A program made the position numbers and the translations under genes. A DNA stretch of 64,000 bases from Heterotrichella gracilis. Its lineage: Eukaryota; Sar; Xanthophyceae; Tribonematales; Xanthonemataceae. The stretch spans positions 41,879-105,878 of the forward strand of contig JAULBX010011101.1 in NCBI GenBank assembly GCA_032358255.1, written 5' to 3'. This document shows positions 38,714 to 50,700 of the stretch, piece by piece (position 1 is the first letter of the stretch; each line of letters opens with the position of its first letter). The notes below the pieces were generated by a model. The model worked only from the letters and a program-made list of their open reading frames with translations, was not told where the DNA came from and did not search any database.

Positions 38714-38752
38714 AACACAGTGTTGAGACGTCCGACGTCTCAACACCGTGTT
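38714..38752. repeat. 19-bp inverted repeat, almost no spacer
   Basis: Arms 38714-38732 and 38734-38752 are reverse complements with one mismatch, centred on GTCCGAC. Confidence 0.9.
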
Positions 38753-38820
38753 GAGCACAGCATGTTGCCTTTTAGGCAGCTCAACGAGATCCAAGGCTTG
38801 GGTCAGGCTAACGTATTCGC

Positions 38821-38924
38821 CTTGCCCTCCAGAGCTACCTTCTCCCTCTACCACTCCGGAGAACCTGAAGCGCCCTAGGTTGTTAGGAAGTGGTAGAGGG
38901 CGGAGGTAGCTCTGGAGGGCAAGG
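38821..38924. repeat. Inverted repeat with about 37-bp arms
   Basis: Arms 38821-38857 and 38886-38924 are near reverse complements (shared core CCCTCCAGAGCTACCT) with a 28-base spacer. On the strand antisense to the left arm they resemble the REKAALDSRA coiled-coil coding block at 30.9 kb. Confidence 0.85.
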
Positions 38925-39425
38925 CGAGTGGGCGGGCAAACCGTACTTTCTGTGTACCAAACCCACAATACCTGACAGTGACCAGCCTGACTGGAGTATG
39001 CAACCTGAACTGCCCATTGTGCTACCGGTAAAAGCAGCTGGAATGAGGCGCAGGTATCAAGGCACTTCACACAGCCGCTGAATAGGAACGCAGCCCACTG
39101 GGAGATATCTGGCAGATAATTGGCATCCGATGGCAGCTCAGGGCTCAAGGAGACAAGGCTTGGCAATGGAGGCACTCAGTGGTAGGCTGGATGAATGGCC
39201 ACGTTGTCCAGAGCGCTCTGTGATATGTATGGCCAATGGGATGGCATCCGTATCCTATCCGAAACGCAAACCCTTGCATGGAGTCGCCTGGAGTTCAAGA
39301 CTTCCCCGAGACACTTGATTGTACCACACGAATGCGATTTTGCCATCCCCAGGAGCACCTCCTGGGACACCCCATAATCCCACATCATCACACTGAATAA
39401 TCCAACATCCCTTGGCAACCAGAAA

Positions 39426-39513
39426 CTTTGTCATTTACAGAGTTACTCTGTCATTTACAGACAGGTACTCTGTCATTTACGACAGGTGAAACTCTGTCAT
39501 TTACACCAGGTGC
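39426..39513. repeat. Minisatellite, about four copies of a 20-24 bp unit
   Basis: Direct repeats of CTCTGTCATTTACAGACAGG and variants, with small length changes between units. Confidence 0.85.
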
Positions 39514-40100
39514 TTTCAGGTGCACTGGAGTTGTCTTGGATGATACGATTGAGAACATCTGTGTCCCTGTCCCTGTCTATAGTATCCATGTGCTACGAGC
39601 TGAGCGCTAGCAGGGTCACTGGCATAGTATGTAACGAGTAAGAAGATAGCATGGGATGGACCCACAGTGGTAGATTGTCATAAGTACCTATCTACGCAGA
39701 GATTTAGCAGCAGGGGAAGGCCCGCCTGCGCACTAAAACGCTGAAGCATATATGCTGTGTACGGGAACAACCCATGCATAGATACACGCATAATTAAATT
39801 TAATTCACCGCATATGTTCATTCACATCTAAATGAAATCTGTATCCCTGATGCAGAAAAATTGTGTCCCATGTACATGTGTGAGCAAACACTAACCGTAA
39901 AAACTCTCAAAATGGCCACAACGCTGTGCCACATGGCCATGGCGCCACATGGCACATATCATTGCAACAGATGGCACAGGCTACCAAAGCAATTTGTGTC
40001 AACAGCCATGGACTGCAGAATTGATTTCACCGGGTTCATTTGTCAACTCTACCCCCTAAAATGGTAAAATCGGAGTCCAGGGGGATCACTGGTGGCTAGC

Positions 40101-40295
40101 AGCCGTCACGCCAATCGAATTCTGGCTAGCAACTTGGTGTCACAGTCGATAAGTGACACCTCAAAAACCACATGCTATATGCTACACTACATGCTACACT
40201 AAGTACACTAAGCCATTGGATCAGGGAGCAGTCGTGCTGATAAAATCTGGCTAGCAAAGTGGTGTCACGGTCAGTAAGCGACATCGCAAAACCCA
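40101..40295. repeat. Diverged tandem duplication, about 70-bp units
   Basis: Units at 40101-40172 and 40229-40295 share the blocks TCTGGCTAGCAA, TGGTGTCAC and GTAAG/ATAAG-GACA with CAAAA. The start of a third unit (GCAGTCACGCTGAT) overlaps the stop region of the adjacent gene. The 39.5-40.1 kb segment around it has no gene. Confidence 0.75.
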
Positions 40296-40311
40296 CTGAT
40301 AAAAAATGCTA

Positions 40312-42811
40312 TCAGGCAGCAGTCACGCTGATCCCTACCTCCTGCCCTGCCCTGGCACCTGCGGTGTCCCCCCCCTTGGCCCACTCCTCCTCCACCCCAC
40401 CCTGTGGAATCTTCTGCCTGCCCACGCAGCCCGTCAGGCACCTGGAGTAGTGGCGCACCGCCGCCCACCGCTGGGCCCCCGCCCTGACCATCCGGCGCCA
40501 GGCGCTGCCCTTCCCCTCCCCTGCATCGCCGCGCGCACCCTTCCCCTCGCCAACCTTTACCGCTGGAACCAGCACATGGACATCTGCTGTGTAGTCAGCA
40601 GGCGCCGGAGGCAGGGGCGTCTGGCTGGTGCTGCGCTTCCCCTGCCCTACCTCCCCCGCAGATGCGCTGCGGGTGCGGCTCTCCCCCTGGCCGCTGCCGC
40701 GCCGCGCCACACCCTTCTTACCCCCCCTGCCACGGGGGTCTACACCCGTCATGATGGGCTTCTCGTCGATTGCATCCCCCAGGCTCCACGCCGACCGCAC
40801 AGGGGCAGCTCCCTGGGACGAGCCCTGGATGCCCCCTGATGGCTCGCCGCCACCAGTGGGAGGCGTCGCCTCCTCCAGTCCCTCCACTGCCTGCTGCAGT
40901 TCCTCCCCTGCAGGCAGTTCCTCCCCTGCCGCAGCTGCCTGCTGCGGCTCTTGTAGGTCAAGGTCAGGCAGGGGGGTCAGCGGGTGCCTGTTCAGCCAGC
41001 ATGTCGCGTCCGGCTGCACTGCAGGCTGAGTGGCTGGTGCTGGGGCATTCCCACGCGCTGCACAGCGACAGCATCGGTGGGCGCCTGCAGGAGCGAGGGG
41101 CACATATTGGGGTCAGCTGGAGCAACTGGGCCATGCGCAGGGTGGCGGGTGGCGGAGGGGAGGGCACCCAAGTAAACTACATGCAATTACTGAATGCTGT
41201 GTAGCGTCGTAGTTGCTGTCGAAGTGTGCAGCACATGGTATTCGGCCATGAGTCAAAGCAAATAAGCGAATAAAATCTAATAGTTTAATACATCAATAAA
41301 TCAATAAGGGCCAGTCAGGTATGCAGCCTGCACTGAATTTGAGCGTTGTTTTTGGATGAGGAGGGGTATGCACAGGGATGCACTCAGGACAGTACAACTC
41401 TTGTGGGAGGCGAACGCATCAGAGCAGTCAATGGTACGACGCAGGGAAAAGGTTGCACAGCTTCTGTACCTGCTGGGTGAGCGCCACCAGAGGGTCTGTC
41501 CTCCCCTCCTCCACCTCCACCGCTTCCTCCCCTTGGAACTCCACTGCCTGCTGTGGCTGCCGCTGGGTAGCTGGGTGACCCGCTGGTGCCTCAGCAGCAA
41601 CCAGGGCGTATCCCGCCGCCCGGCCAGCTGCTGGGCCCACCTTTGGGCTGGTTGCCTCCCCGTGAACCTCCACTGCCTGCTGCGGCTGCTGGTTGTCAGC
41701 TGGGCTGCCATCCGATGCCTCGCCAGCTGCATGGTTCAGCTCCGGGCTGGTGGCCAGGCACTGCTCCAGGTGCTGCGCCTGCGGGGATGGGGGAGTCGCG
41801 CGTGTGAGTGGGCACTGTGTATGGGTGTTTTGAACAGCGTGGGGAGGGTGGAGCGCAAAGGGACAGCCATAGCTGAGGAAGTGCTGCCACATAGCACTGT
41901 ATTGACAACATCTGCACTCAAGCATACACCACAAGGCAGCGCTAGCATGACAAGTTTTGATCAAGAAGCGTACAGAACGATGGACCCATGCACAGCAGGC
42001 ACACTTCTGGCCTATAGCTACCAGGCCAGGGGTGACAGCATGCTTTGCACAGTTTCAAAGCAAATCGGAACCAAGGGGCTTGCTCAAGTCAGGCTAGTCA
42101 GCACTGGTCAGGCATTGTTGGTACGATACACAGGGAGACAAGGTTTGCCCATCACTTGCCTTGGGTTCCAGAAGCACCTCCTCGCTGGTCTCCCGGTGCT
42201 GAGCTGCAACCACAGCCTGCATCTGCTCGTTCTGGGATCTCAGCTGAAGCTCCAGCGAGTGCACCTGAGCCTCGAGCGCCCCGTTGCGCTTGTACTCCTC
42301 ACGCGAGTAGGCGTGCAGCTCCTCAATGGCCTCCTTGGCGGCGGCCAGCTCCGCTTGGGCGGCCTGGAGGCGGGCGTTGGACTCCCACAGCTTGGCTTCC
42401 AGCGATTGCGCGTGGATGGCGAGGTCGGTGCAGGTCTGGCCAGCCATCAAGCCGTAGTCGTACAGCTTTTGGTTGGTTTGTCGGGCTTCGTAGAGTTCGC
42501 CCTGGGTTTGGAGCAGCGACGAGTGGTAGAAGTCCACTAGGTCCCGCAGGGAGGCGTTCTCCTGGCTCAAAAACAAAAGGACGAACAGCTCGAGGTGAGC
42601 GAAGAGGACCAGTTTACAGTTGTGGGTGGCAGTGAGCTCGGGAAGGGAAGGTCCTTTGGTGTGTTGGAAAGGCGCGTTTTTCACAGCATGCATGCATGCA
42701 TCGATATCGGAGACACAGTGATCCAAGAGCGAGGCCAAGGAGATTGGCGACGACAGAAGCGTTACCTCCAAGTCTCTCACTAGGACGACAGCCTCCAATG
42801 CGCGTTGCTTC
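40312..42811 (-). CDS. Coiled-coil, Gln/Glu-rich protein; 5' end not resolved
   Basis: Supported exons are 42766-42811, 42160-42561, 41470-41778 and 40312-40941 (stop TGA at 40312-40314). The 402-nt exon encodes a long coiled coil with clear heptads (LRDLVDFYHSSLLQTQGELY, QAAQAELAAAKEAIEEL, LEAQVHSLELQLRSQNEQM). The next two exons share a repeated QQAVE motif (QQAVEVHGEA, QQAVEFQGEEAVEVEEG, QQAVEGLEEA), which supports their common frame. The C terminus is basic and disordered. The intron after 42160 has a strong GC donor (AAG|GCAAGT) that gives phase 0, whereas the nearby GT does not. If the 41470 donor is skipped, the frame stops at 41428. N-terminal exons above 42.8 kb were not found. No known family; a structural or scaffold role is a guess. 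Confidence 0.6.
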
Positions 42812-44748
42812 CTGGTCACCGGTGGGCAAGCTGAGTTTCAAAAACTCGTGTGGCGGTTGGCAATGCAACCCACCACGAAACGACCACCCAACAAAGCAAG
42901 GAGGTTTATGAAGAAGCCACCTTACGTCTAGATTGCGTGCTAACAACAGCAGTCAAACGAAACACTCCGCACGCTGTACGCAGCGAGCTGTGTGTGGGAT
43001 GGGTCAGAAGTAGTCCGCAGGAATGGCACTTGCAATTGCAAACCGTGTACGGCAGACAGAGCGTGGATCCCAACGTGAAACAACCACCCAGAAGGAGATG
43101 AGGACCTAACGTAGGCAGTAAACGTGCGTGGTGAACGAAGAACTGATGGTCATGATGCTGCAGCAAGAGTCGCACGCTTTTATGCAGGCACTCTTTTGGG
43201 GGAAACACAAAGCGCGTCAAACATCGTCCCCGGGATCACTAGCAATGTACCCTAAAGGGTAAAACGCAAGACCCACATTGTGCCCTTGCAAGAGGACCTC
43301 GAAACCAGGGCCCTACAAGCAGTGTCACAAGCACTTGGAGGTCTCCTGCCAGTGTTACTGTAGTAGACGCTCTCAACCTACTCGCTGGACTACCAAGGGA
43401 GTGCCTAATCACCGAACCCCATCACAACCAGGGAGGGCTCATCTGTACTGCAGTCCCGACACACCCCAACAAGCGCAACCAGGAGAGTGGCCCCTGCGCA
43501 CGTGTGATCCAGAGCATGGTGCACGCGTGGTTCTGCCGAAGGTAAGCCTAGTTCTGAGCTAAGTTCAACCATGCGCTAGCACTGTGAATATCCTATTTGT
43601 GTGCCTCTAAACCCGCTGCGGCCGTGGACTACCTTGGACACACGCCGTCACTCACCGAAGGGCCTGTGTTAGTGGACTAATGCGCTTGCATTGTCCGGTT
43701 TCGTGCCCGGCAGCACGCATCACAACTCCGCAACTTTCAAGTGGATTTTCGGACACATATGCATGCATGCATGCATTGGTCACCTAGCCCCCCCCGAGGT
43801 GCGATGATGACGCTCGGATCCCAACTAAAGGTTCCGTCTTTTTTTTAGCGTTGACAACCAGCCTTCCCCGTCCCAACGGGGCAAGCAACGCTGGGTAAAC
43901 CTAGGGTTGTATGGGAGGATGGGCATGCACCTTTTGAGCCCGCAACTATGTGACACGACCTTGTGTACCTATGGGCACCCTTCCTGATAAACACAACAAC
44001 TCACTCTATGTGATTTCATCCAAGCGAAAGGCGTCCACCGCTGTTCTACCCCATCCCAGCGTTTGAAGATGGCGTGACTTCCTCATCCTCTCTCGTTAGT
44101 ACCTGCATGAACCCTGGTGTTAACACTTGCGACTGACTAGACGCCTGCTTGGTTGGGCTATCGAGGTGACTCGGTAATTTCAAACCCTTCAGCCCTGTAC
44201 CCCTTGACCCCCCAAACCCTAGAGGTCTAACACCCTGATATCTTGGAAACGCTCACCTCCCTGTTTTATTCTGCAGCAGGGGGGTCATCGTCATGTCTAG
44301 GAAGGCCACTCAGGGCCGCGCTTCCCATGCAAGACCCTGCTTAGGGCCTGACGTGGCCCACCAAGGGTAGCGCCGCCTCCCTCATCGTCCCTCCGAACCA
44401 GACACATTCCAGTGCCCAAGACAGCCCAGTGCCCTTCTGTTTTGAGTTCTCGACTGCCAGCGCGAAGCAACCCTCCCATCAGGGGGTTATAGTGCTACCG
44501 TCACGCCCTGGGCGCCACCTGGCGTCAGCCTTTCGACCAACTTGATAGGAGGTCGTCAATCCTATAAGGGTTATAACCCTGTAACCCTCGCCTGGGCTGC
44601 CCTCCCCTTCAAACCTACCCACCACCATTCCAACTCGGCACCGCTCCCACCCCTGCCAGATTGGCGGACAGGCCAGCCGTCTAGGGTTCTCGAGCCCGAA
44701 CGCAAGTCCTCCCCAAAACCCTAGGGAGGGTGCAGCGCGCGCGCAGGC
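42812..44748. other. Gene-poor stretch between divergent genes
   Basis: Should contain the missing 5' exons of the minus-strand coiled-coil gene and the promoter of the plus-strand decarboxylase gene. I could not define either. Short CATG alternations occur at 42685-42700 and 43757-43776. CCCTAAA-like units appear from 44180 onward. Confidence 0.4.
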
Positions 44749-47700
44749 ATGGGGGGTACAGCCAGCTGCCTGAAAACAGGGGAGGAGAAGGGGGATAGCA
44801 ATTATAATGGGAAAGGGGAGGTGGTGGATGGGCCAGATGCCACCAAGGCGAGCTATGAGGGCAAGGCACAGTCGCCCCCCAAACCTTCACCAGGTGGGCC
44901 CCGGATACCCTACAGAACAATCCTACACCCCAAACCCTACACCCCGAAACCATACATCCCAAACTTCTGATCGTGAAGTTCCCTGACGTTCCCCAAAATT
45001 CTTCACTAGGTGGGCTAAACACCCCAAACCCGAAAGGCTGAACCTCATACCCGTACCCTGACTGGTCAAGGGGCCTACGTATAGTTTCTATGCCAACTCC
45101 CTCCCCCCCCCCATATTTTATCCGCCTTTACCCTTCCATCGCCTAACGTGTTTCAATCATTGCCCAGTAATTCAGCTTACAAAATGTCCGCTGCAATTTT
45201 GAATGTCATGAAAAGAGGTTTTGTGTTTTCCATCAGGTGGCGGCAAGGCAGTGGCTCGGCTGGACAGCACCGTGTTTGCGGATCGGGACCGCGCCATCTC
45301 CCGAGCCACCACCTACGGTTTGGTCAAAGTGGTCATGCATGAGGCGGAGCTGCCCGGTCAGACTGGCAAGTTCCATGCCGTGGTGGCCATCGGAAGCCAG
45401 GTGGGGTTGAGGGTGTGGGCTGTAGAAATGTAGGGTGAATAATGGGCATACAGGGGATAGGGTTGAGCAAGTTGGGAGATTTGGGCCAGTGGTTGGCCAT
45501 CGGGAGCTACATTGCAGGGGGGGTTAGAGTTTGAACCCAAGGATTATTTGATTATTTGATTACATGGGAAAGGTCTATACAGTGGTCGCCATCTGGGTGA
45601 GGTGGGTGAGGTGGGTGAGGTGGGTGGTTGTTGCGCGGGGAAGGATTTCAGGCGGTGTGATGCGACAGGTATTCCTGATCCTGTTGTGTTGTCATGTTGT
45701 GGCATACGCAGGGACTGCCCACCCCAAATGGTATCTTATTTTGAGGCCTTTATTTAAATGTTTCCCCCATTGCCTGCAGAGCTACATGACCCAGAGGTGC
45801 CCCGGCCCACACCCAGTGTGGAATGCAGGTGCGATACCCTAAACCCAAACCCTAAACCCCTTGAGCGGAGGTGTGTTTTGGGCTGGAGAGAAGACTTAAG
45901 GTTCAGGGATACGTGTGCAGGGTTTGAACAATGCCAGTGTTTGATGTTGCATGCCCTTGTGCCGCCGAAGGCTGGGGCCACCCTTGCACATGTGTCAATC
46001 TAGGACAACAAGAATGTTTTTCAATAATTCATAACCATTTTCAATAATAACAACATTATTCAAGGTTGATGGGTTGGAGGAGGGGTTTAGGTCCAAGGCC
46101 CTAAACTAGGGCCCTAGGCTAGGGTTTGAGCGAGCAGTGTTGCTATGACCACCACCTAATGCTTCAAAAGGCTGGGGCCACCCTTGCGCGCATGTCCATC
46201 TACAGGTCATCAATCATGAATTATGTAGGGTTGAGCAAGGGTTTAGGGTTTAACAAGTGATGCTAAGGGTTCACAAGCGCTGCTGCTATGCAGGCCACCA
46301 CCTTGTGCTTCAGAAAGCAGGGGCCACCCTTGCACGTGTGTCAATCTACCGGGCTGTGGCGAAGAAGGGCATCAAGGGGGCAATCACGCAATCAGAGAAG
46401 CGGGAGCTGTTTGGGTGAGTGGGGTAATTTGCAAGGGGGCTAATGTGTTCCTCATAGGTGGTTTGGAAGTTTGAAGTACTACTTTGTGGCAGCACGCGCA
46501 CCAGGGGTGTTCATACTATGAAAGAGGAAACTTCCCCTTGGCCAGATTTACTGTAAGGAGCTGCACCAGGATGACCATAATTAAATATAATTAAATATAG
46601 CTTCATCAACCACACCACCGCTTCGGCACGTACAGTGCACTTCTTACGGTACTATCCCCCTCCCCTCCTCCCACGAAATTCGCAAATACTTCACTCCCAA
46701 ACGCAAATTTGGTGGACATTTCACCCCTATTCCCCTTGCAGGTGGTGTGATATTGACCTTGCAAGCTACTTTGAAACACCTGCCGCCACCACCTCCGCCA
46801 CCACCACCACCACCACCACCCCCGCAGCCACCACCACCCCCGCAGCCACCACCACCGCCACCACCACCCCCGCAGCCACCACCACCACCACACCCACGGC
46901 CCCCACCGTGCCCCCACCCTCCGAGGAGATGTGGGTCAATCTTTATGACCCCACCGAATTTTCCAAGGTCGTGGGGCGATGCCACCTGTCGACTTCTGGC
47001 GCCTCATTGGCCGATATCGAGCGGCAATTTTGGACGCGCATTTTTGGGATTGCGGACGTGGATGGGGATGGGAAATTGGAGCTTCCAGAATTCAAGGGGC
47101 TGGTCACGGTGAGTTGGGGGATTGGAATATTCTAGAAGGGATCAGGAAAACCCTACTCGTTTAAGATATCGGTGTTTGATATCCCAATTACCAGGGCATG
47201 CCAACACTCATGCAGGCATTTGGCGCCACATTCCACAACATGTATTTGAATTGCACTAAGTTTGACCTCCAGCCGCGTTGCAACCCTCGATGTTGCAACT
47301 GCTAAACAGCAGGCATTGCCACCCCTCTTCCCCTCTTTTGCTTGCGCCTGGTAAACCCAGAGGTGGTTCAATACTATATACCAGGGGAACCCCCTGGTAT
47401 AACTGGCCATAGCCCACAGAAAATGGAAAGAAATGGGTCTCAACTCCCCCCCTCCATTTCTCAGGCATTTGGCGCCACTATAGACGACGACTATCTGGAG
47501 TCGCTGTTCCGCCAGGCGGACCAGAACGGGGATGGCACGGTGAGCCAAGCTGAGCTGGCAGCCATTGTGATGAAGAAGTCAAAGGAGGGGGACCTGTACC
47601 AGCTCATAAAGAGGTGAGGAAACCGGCATGTTTGCACAAGTGGTAAAAACAAGTTATTTCAAATAACTTGCATATTTCAAATGCATTACTGGATTTTACC

Positions 47701-50700
47701 ATAGCTTCGAATTCTTAGAATAATGGGGGCTGAAAGAGTTGGCCTCTTGGAATGATCTTGCCGATACCATGGGGCAGTCACAACAGGTACATATGTTTAC
47801 TCACTCGTGTATTAGCACCCCTGACATGCCATATATTCACTCACTATAATGAGCATCAGTAGTATAAATAATGTGACACCTCTGGCGCGTTGCAGGTGCC
47901 CCGTGTCTGGTGCTGCGCTGGTCCCCGGAGACAACTGGGGCAACATGCTGTACATGACACTGTGCATGGATGAGGGCACAGCCAGCGCGGCGCAGGTGGG
48001 TGCCCAGGGTTAGAATCTAGGGTTCGGGTAGGGTTTCTCGGTAGGGTTTGGGTGGGGTTTGGGCAGGTGAAACATGCTGCGCATGACCCTGTGCATGGAT
48101 GAAGGCACAGCCGGCGCTGCGCAGGTTGGTCGGGTTTTAAAGGAAGGGTTTGGGTAGGGTGGGGTTAAAGGCAACATCCTGTGCGTGGATGAGGGCACAA
48201 CAAGCGCGAGGCAGCTGAGTGGGCTGGGTTTCAGGGTATCAAAACAGGGTTTGGTCAGGGTTTTTGGGGGTAAAGGCAACATCCTGTGCGTGGATGAGGG
48301 CACAACAAGCGTGATGCAGCTGGGTAGGGTGACGACTCTTGATGCTAGGGTCTGGGTAGAGGCAACATGTATGCAGCGCGTGATGTATGATCCCATTGTG
48401 CCAAAGTTGCCACTCCCTGCTAATCCCCCCATCCCCTCCTCATGCCCAGGCTGGCCTGGAGAGCAGCGAAGCCACCAGCCGCCTCTTTCTGTGGAAGCTC
48501 ACAGAGTGGTCTCCATCCCTGGGATCGGTGCCGGGGATGTCCAGGCTTTCGACGATGGTGGGGAAGGTCAAGGGGACCCCTGCCCAAATGGAGTACTCGG
48601 GCCAGAACCTGGTGTATGATCGGGAGTCAAAGCGGCTGGTGCAGGAAACCATCTCGCCCTATCTACTCATGGCTATGAAGAACATGTATCAAACCAGCGT
48701 GAGTGACAAATGCATGATGTACCCTCGTGGCTTTTGCATTCATGCCTAGGACATGGCGCATATTGTGGTCCTTGCATGCTTGCACCGATGCATGTGTGGG
48801 GGTTCAGGGAGGATTTAAAGTGCAGACAAGGGTGTGTATGGCAGGGGGTTGAAGCGGCTGGTACCTGAAACCCATGTTCCCCCTTATCTGCTCATGGCTA
48901 TGACGAATATGTACCAGACCAGCGTGAGTGGCAAATACCCTAGGGAGAAGGGTTTACCGCCCTCGGCAGGAGGGATTAGGGTTTAGGGTCCATTTTGGGG
49001 CCCTCGCTTGCACACACGTGGGAGCTTGTTGGACACGGGTAAGCCTGGTTGGGAATGCCGAGCGCTTGGTGCAAGAAATTACCTCGCCCTATCTGCTCAT
49101 GGGCCACGAGTCATGGCCATGCAGAACCAGCCAAGCGTGAGTGACAAGTGCTTGGTGCCCCACATTATGTGCGCGCTCACTCATAGGGCGTGCCCCATCT
49201 TTCAATCCTTGCAGTAGCCTTGCTGCCCACTCCAACCCCAGTCCAATAGTGTTGATTACCAATAATGTCATCAATCGGCTCCCCCCCTTGTGTGCAGATG
49301 GGCCGCCTGATGTACACCAGTGGCGCATACAACCTGCTCCAGGAGCTGACAGAGGAGAAGGGCAGGTTCATGGACTCACCAGAGTCAGTCAAGGTGGGTG
49401 TAGGGTTAGGCCTACCTGAGTACAGCCTGCTCCGAGAGCTGATCGATGGGAACTTCCCAGGAAAAAATATCCATGGGCACGGAATTAGTTGAAGTGGGTT
49501 CAGGGCAATTCTCGCTGTATTCAAACAGGATATCAATGCCTTCTTGAAACTCTGAATACTACAATTTTACCAGTTCCTGTACCCCCCCACATTTGCAGGA
49601 AATCCAGCCGTTCCTGGCGGCATTCAAGGGGGAGGTCAACGCCGACGACATCTTGGAACCCCTGTATTCCTTCAAGAATTTCAACCAGTTCTTCTATCGC
49701 AAGCTCAAGCCCTCAGCTCGGCCAATCGCAGATCAGGACAACCCCGACGTGGTAGTTTCTGCTGCCGATTGCAGGCTGGTGGCGTTTGATGGGGTGGACG
49801 ATGCTGTGCGGTTCTGGGTCAAGGTGGGTGGTGGGTAGGCTAGGGTTTACGATGGCCCTAGCTAGGGTTCAGAATTGAATGTTTAGGCTGGTGGCGTTTG
49901 ATGGGGTGGACGATGCTGTGCGGTTCTGGGTCAAGGTGGGTGGTGGCCTACCCTAGGGTTTTGGCCCAGTAGGGTTGCCTGGTTAGGGATTGGATTGGAT
50001 GCTAGTCGAGATTGAGGGGGTGGATGGTGTTGCGCAATCCTGGGTCACGGTGTTGAAAGTGCTGAAATGCCACCCTCAATACCTGAGGTAGCTAAGGTGT
50101 GTTGGCTGGAAGGTGAGCACGTCCTCCCCATCAAACCCTAAACAAACCCTAATTTACCCTCCCCCCTTTTGCAGGGCAAGCACTTCAGCATCGCGGGCCT
50201 GCTGGCGGATGACAGCCCCACCAAAACCCTAAGCAAACCCTACCAAGGGGGGCAGATGGTCATCTTCCGGCTGGCACCACAGGACTACCACAGGTGACCA
50301 GGATTTGAGTGTGTGCATGCATCTGACCTTATGGGTGCGGACGCATTTGGGTGCGTATTGTTGTGGGGCACGTTCGAGTTTGCATGTGCATGTGGGTGGG
50401 TGGGGAACAGTGTAGTGCACGTGCGTGTGTCAATGTAGGTGGGGGTCGCGGTGGATACAATGATGGATCAAGGAAACGCCATCATTCATTCCTGAAACCA
50501 TCTCTCGTTACTGTTTCAACAACCCCACAGGATCCACTCCCCGGTGGGCGGCACCCTCCATCACCCCAGTGCATGGGAAGTACTATAGTATACACACTCA
50601 AACCATATAACTATTCCACCAGGATACTACATCATATAAATCTTATCCATCCAGGCCTCAAAACGAGTGCAAAGTAGTGCACATGCGCGCACGATGTGGC

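Noticed and set aside
46606-46985. Gly/Trp-rich minus-strand frames over PSD exon 5
   Set aside because: Shadow of the ACC repeat on the opposite strand.
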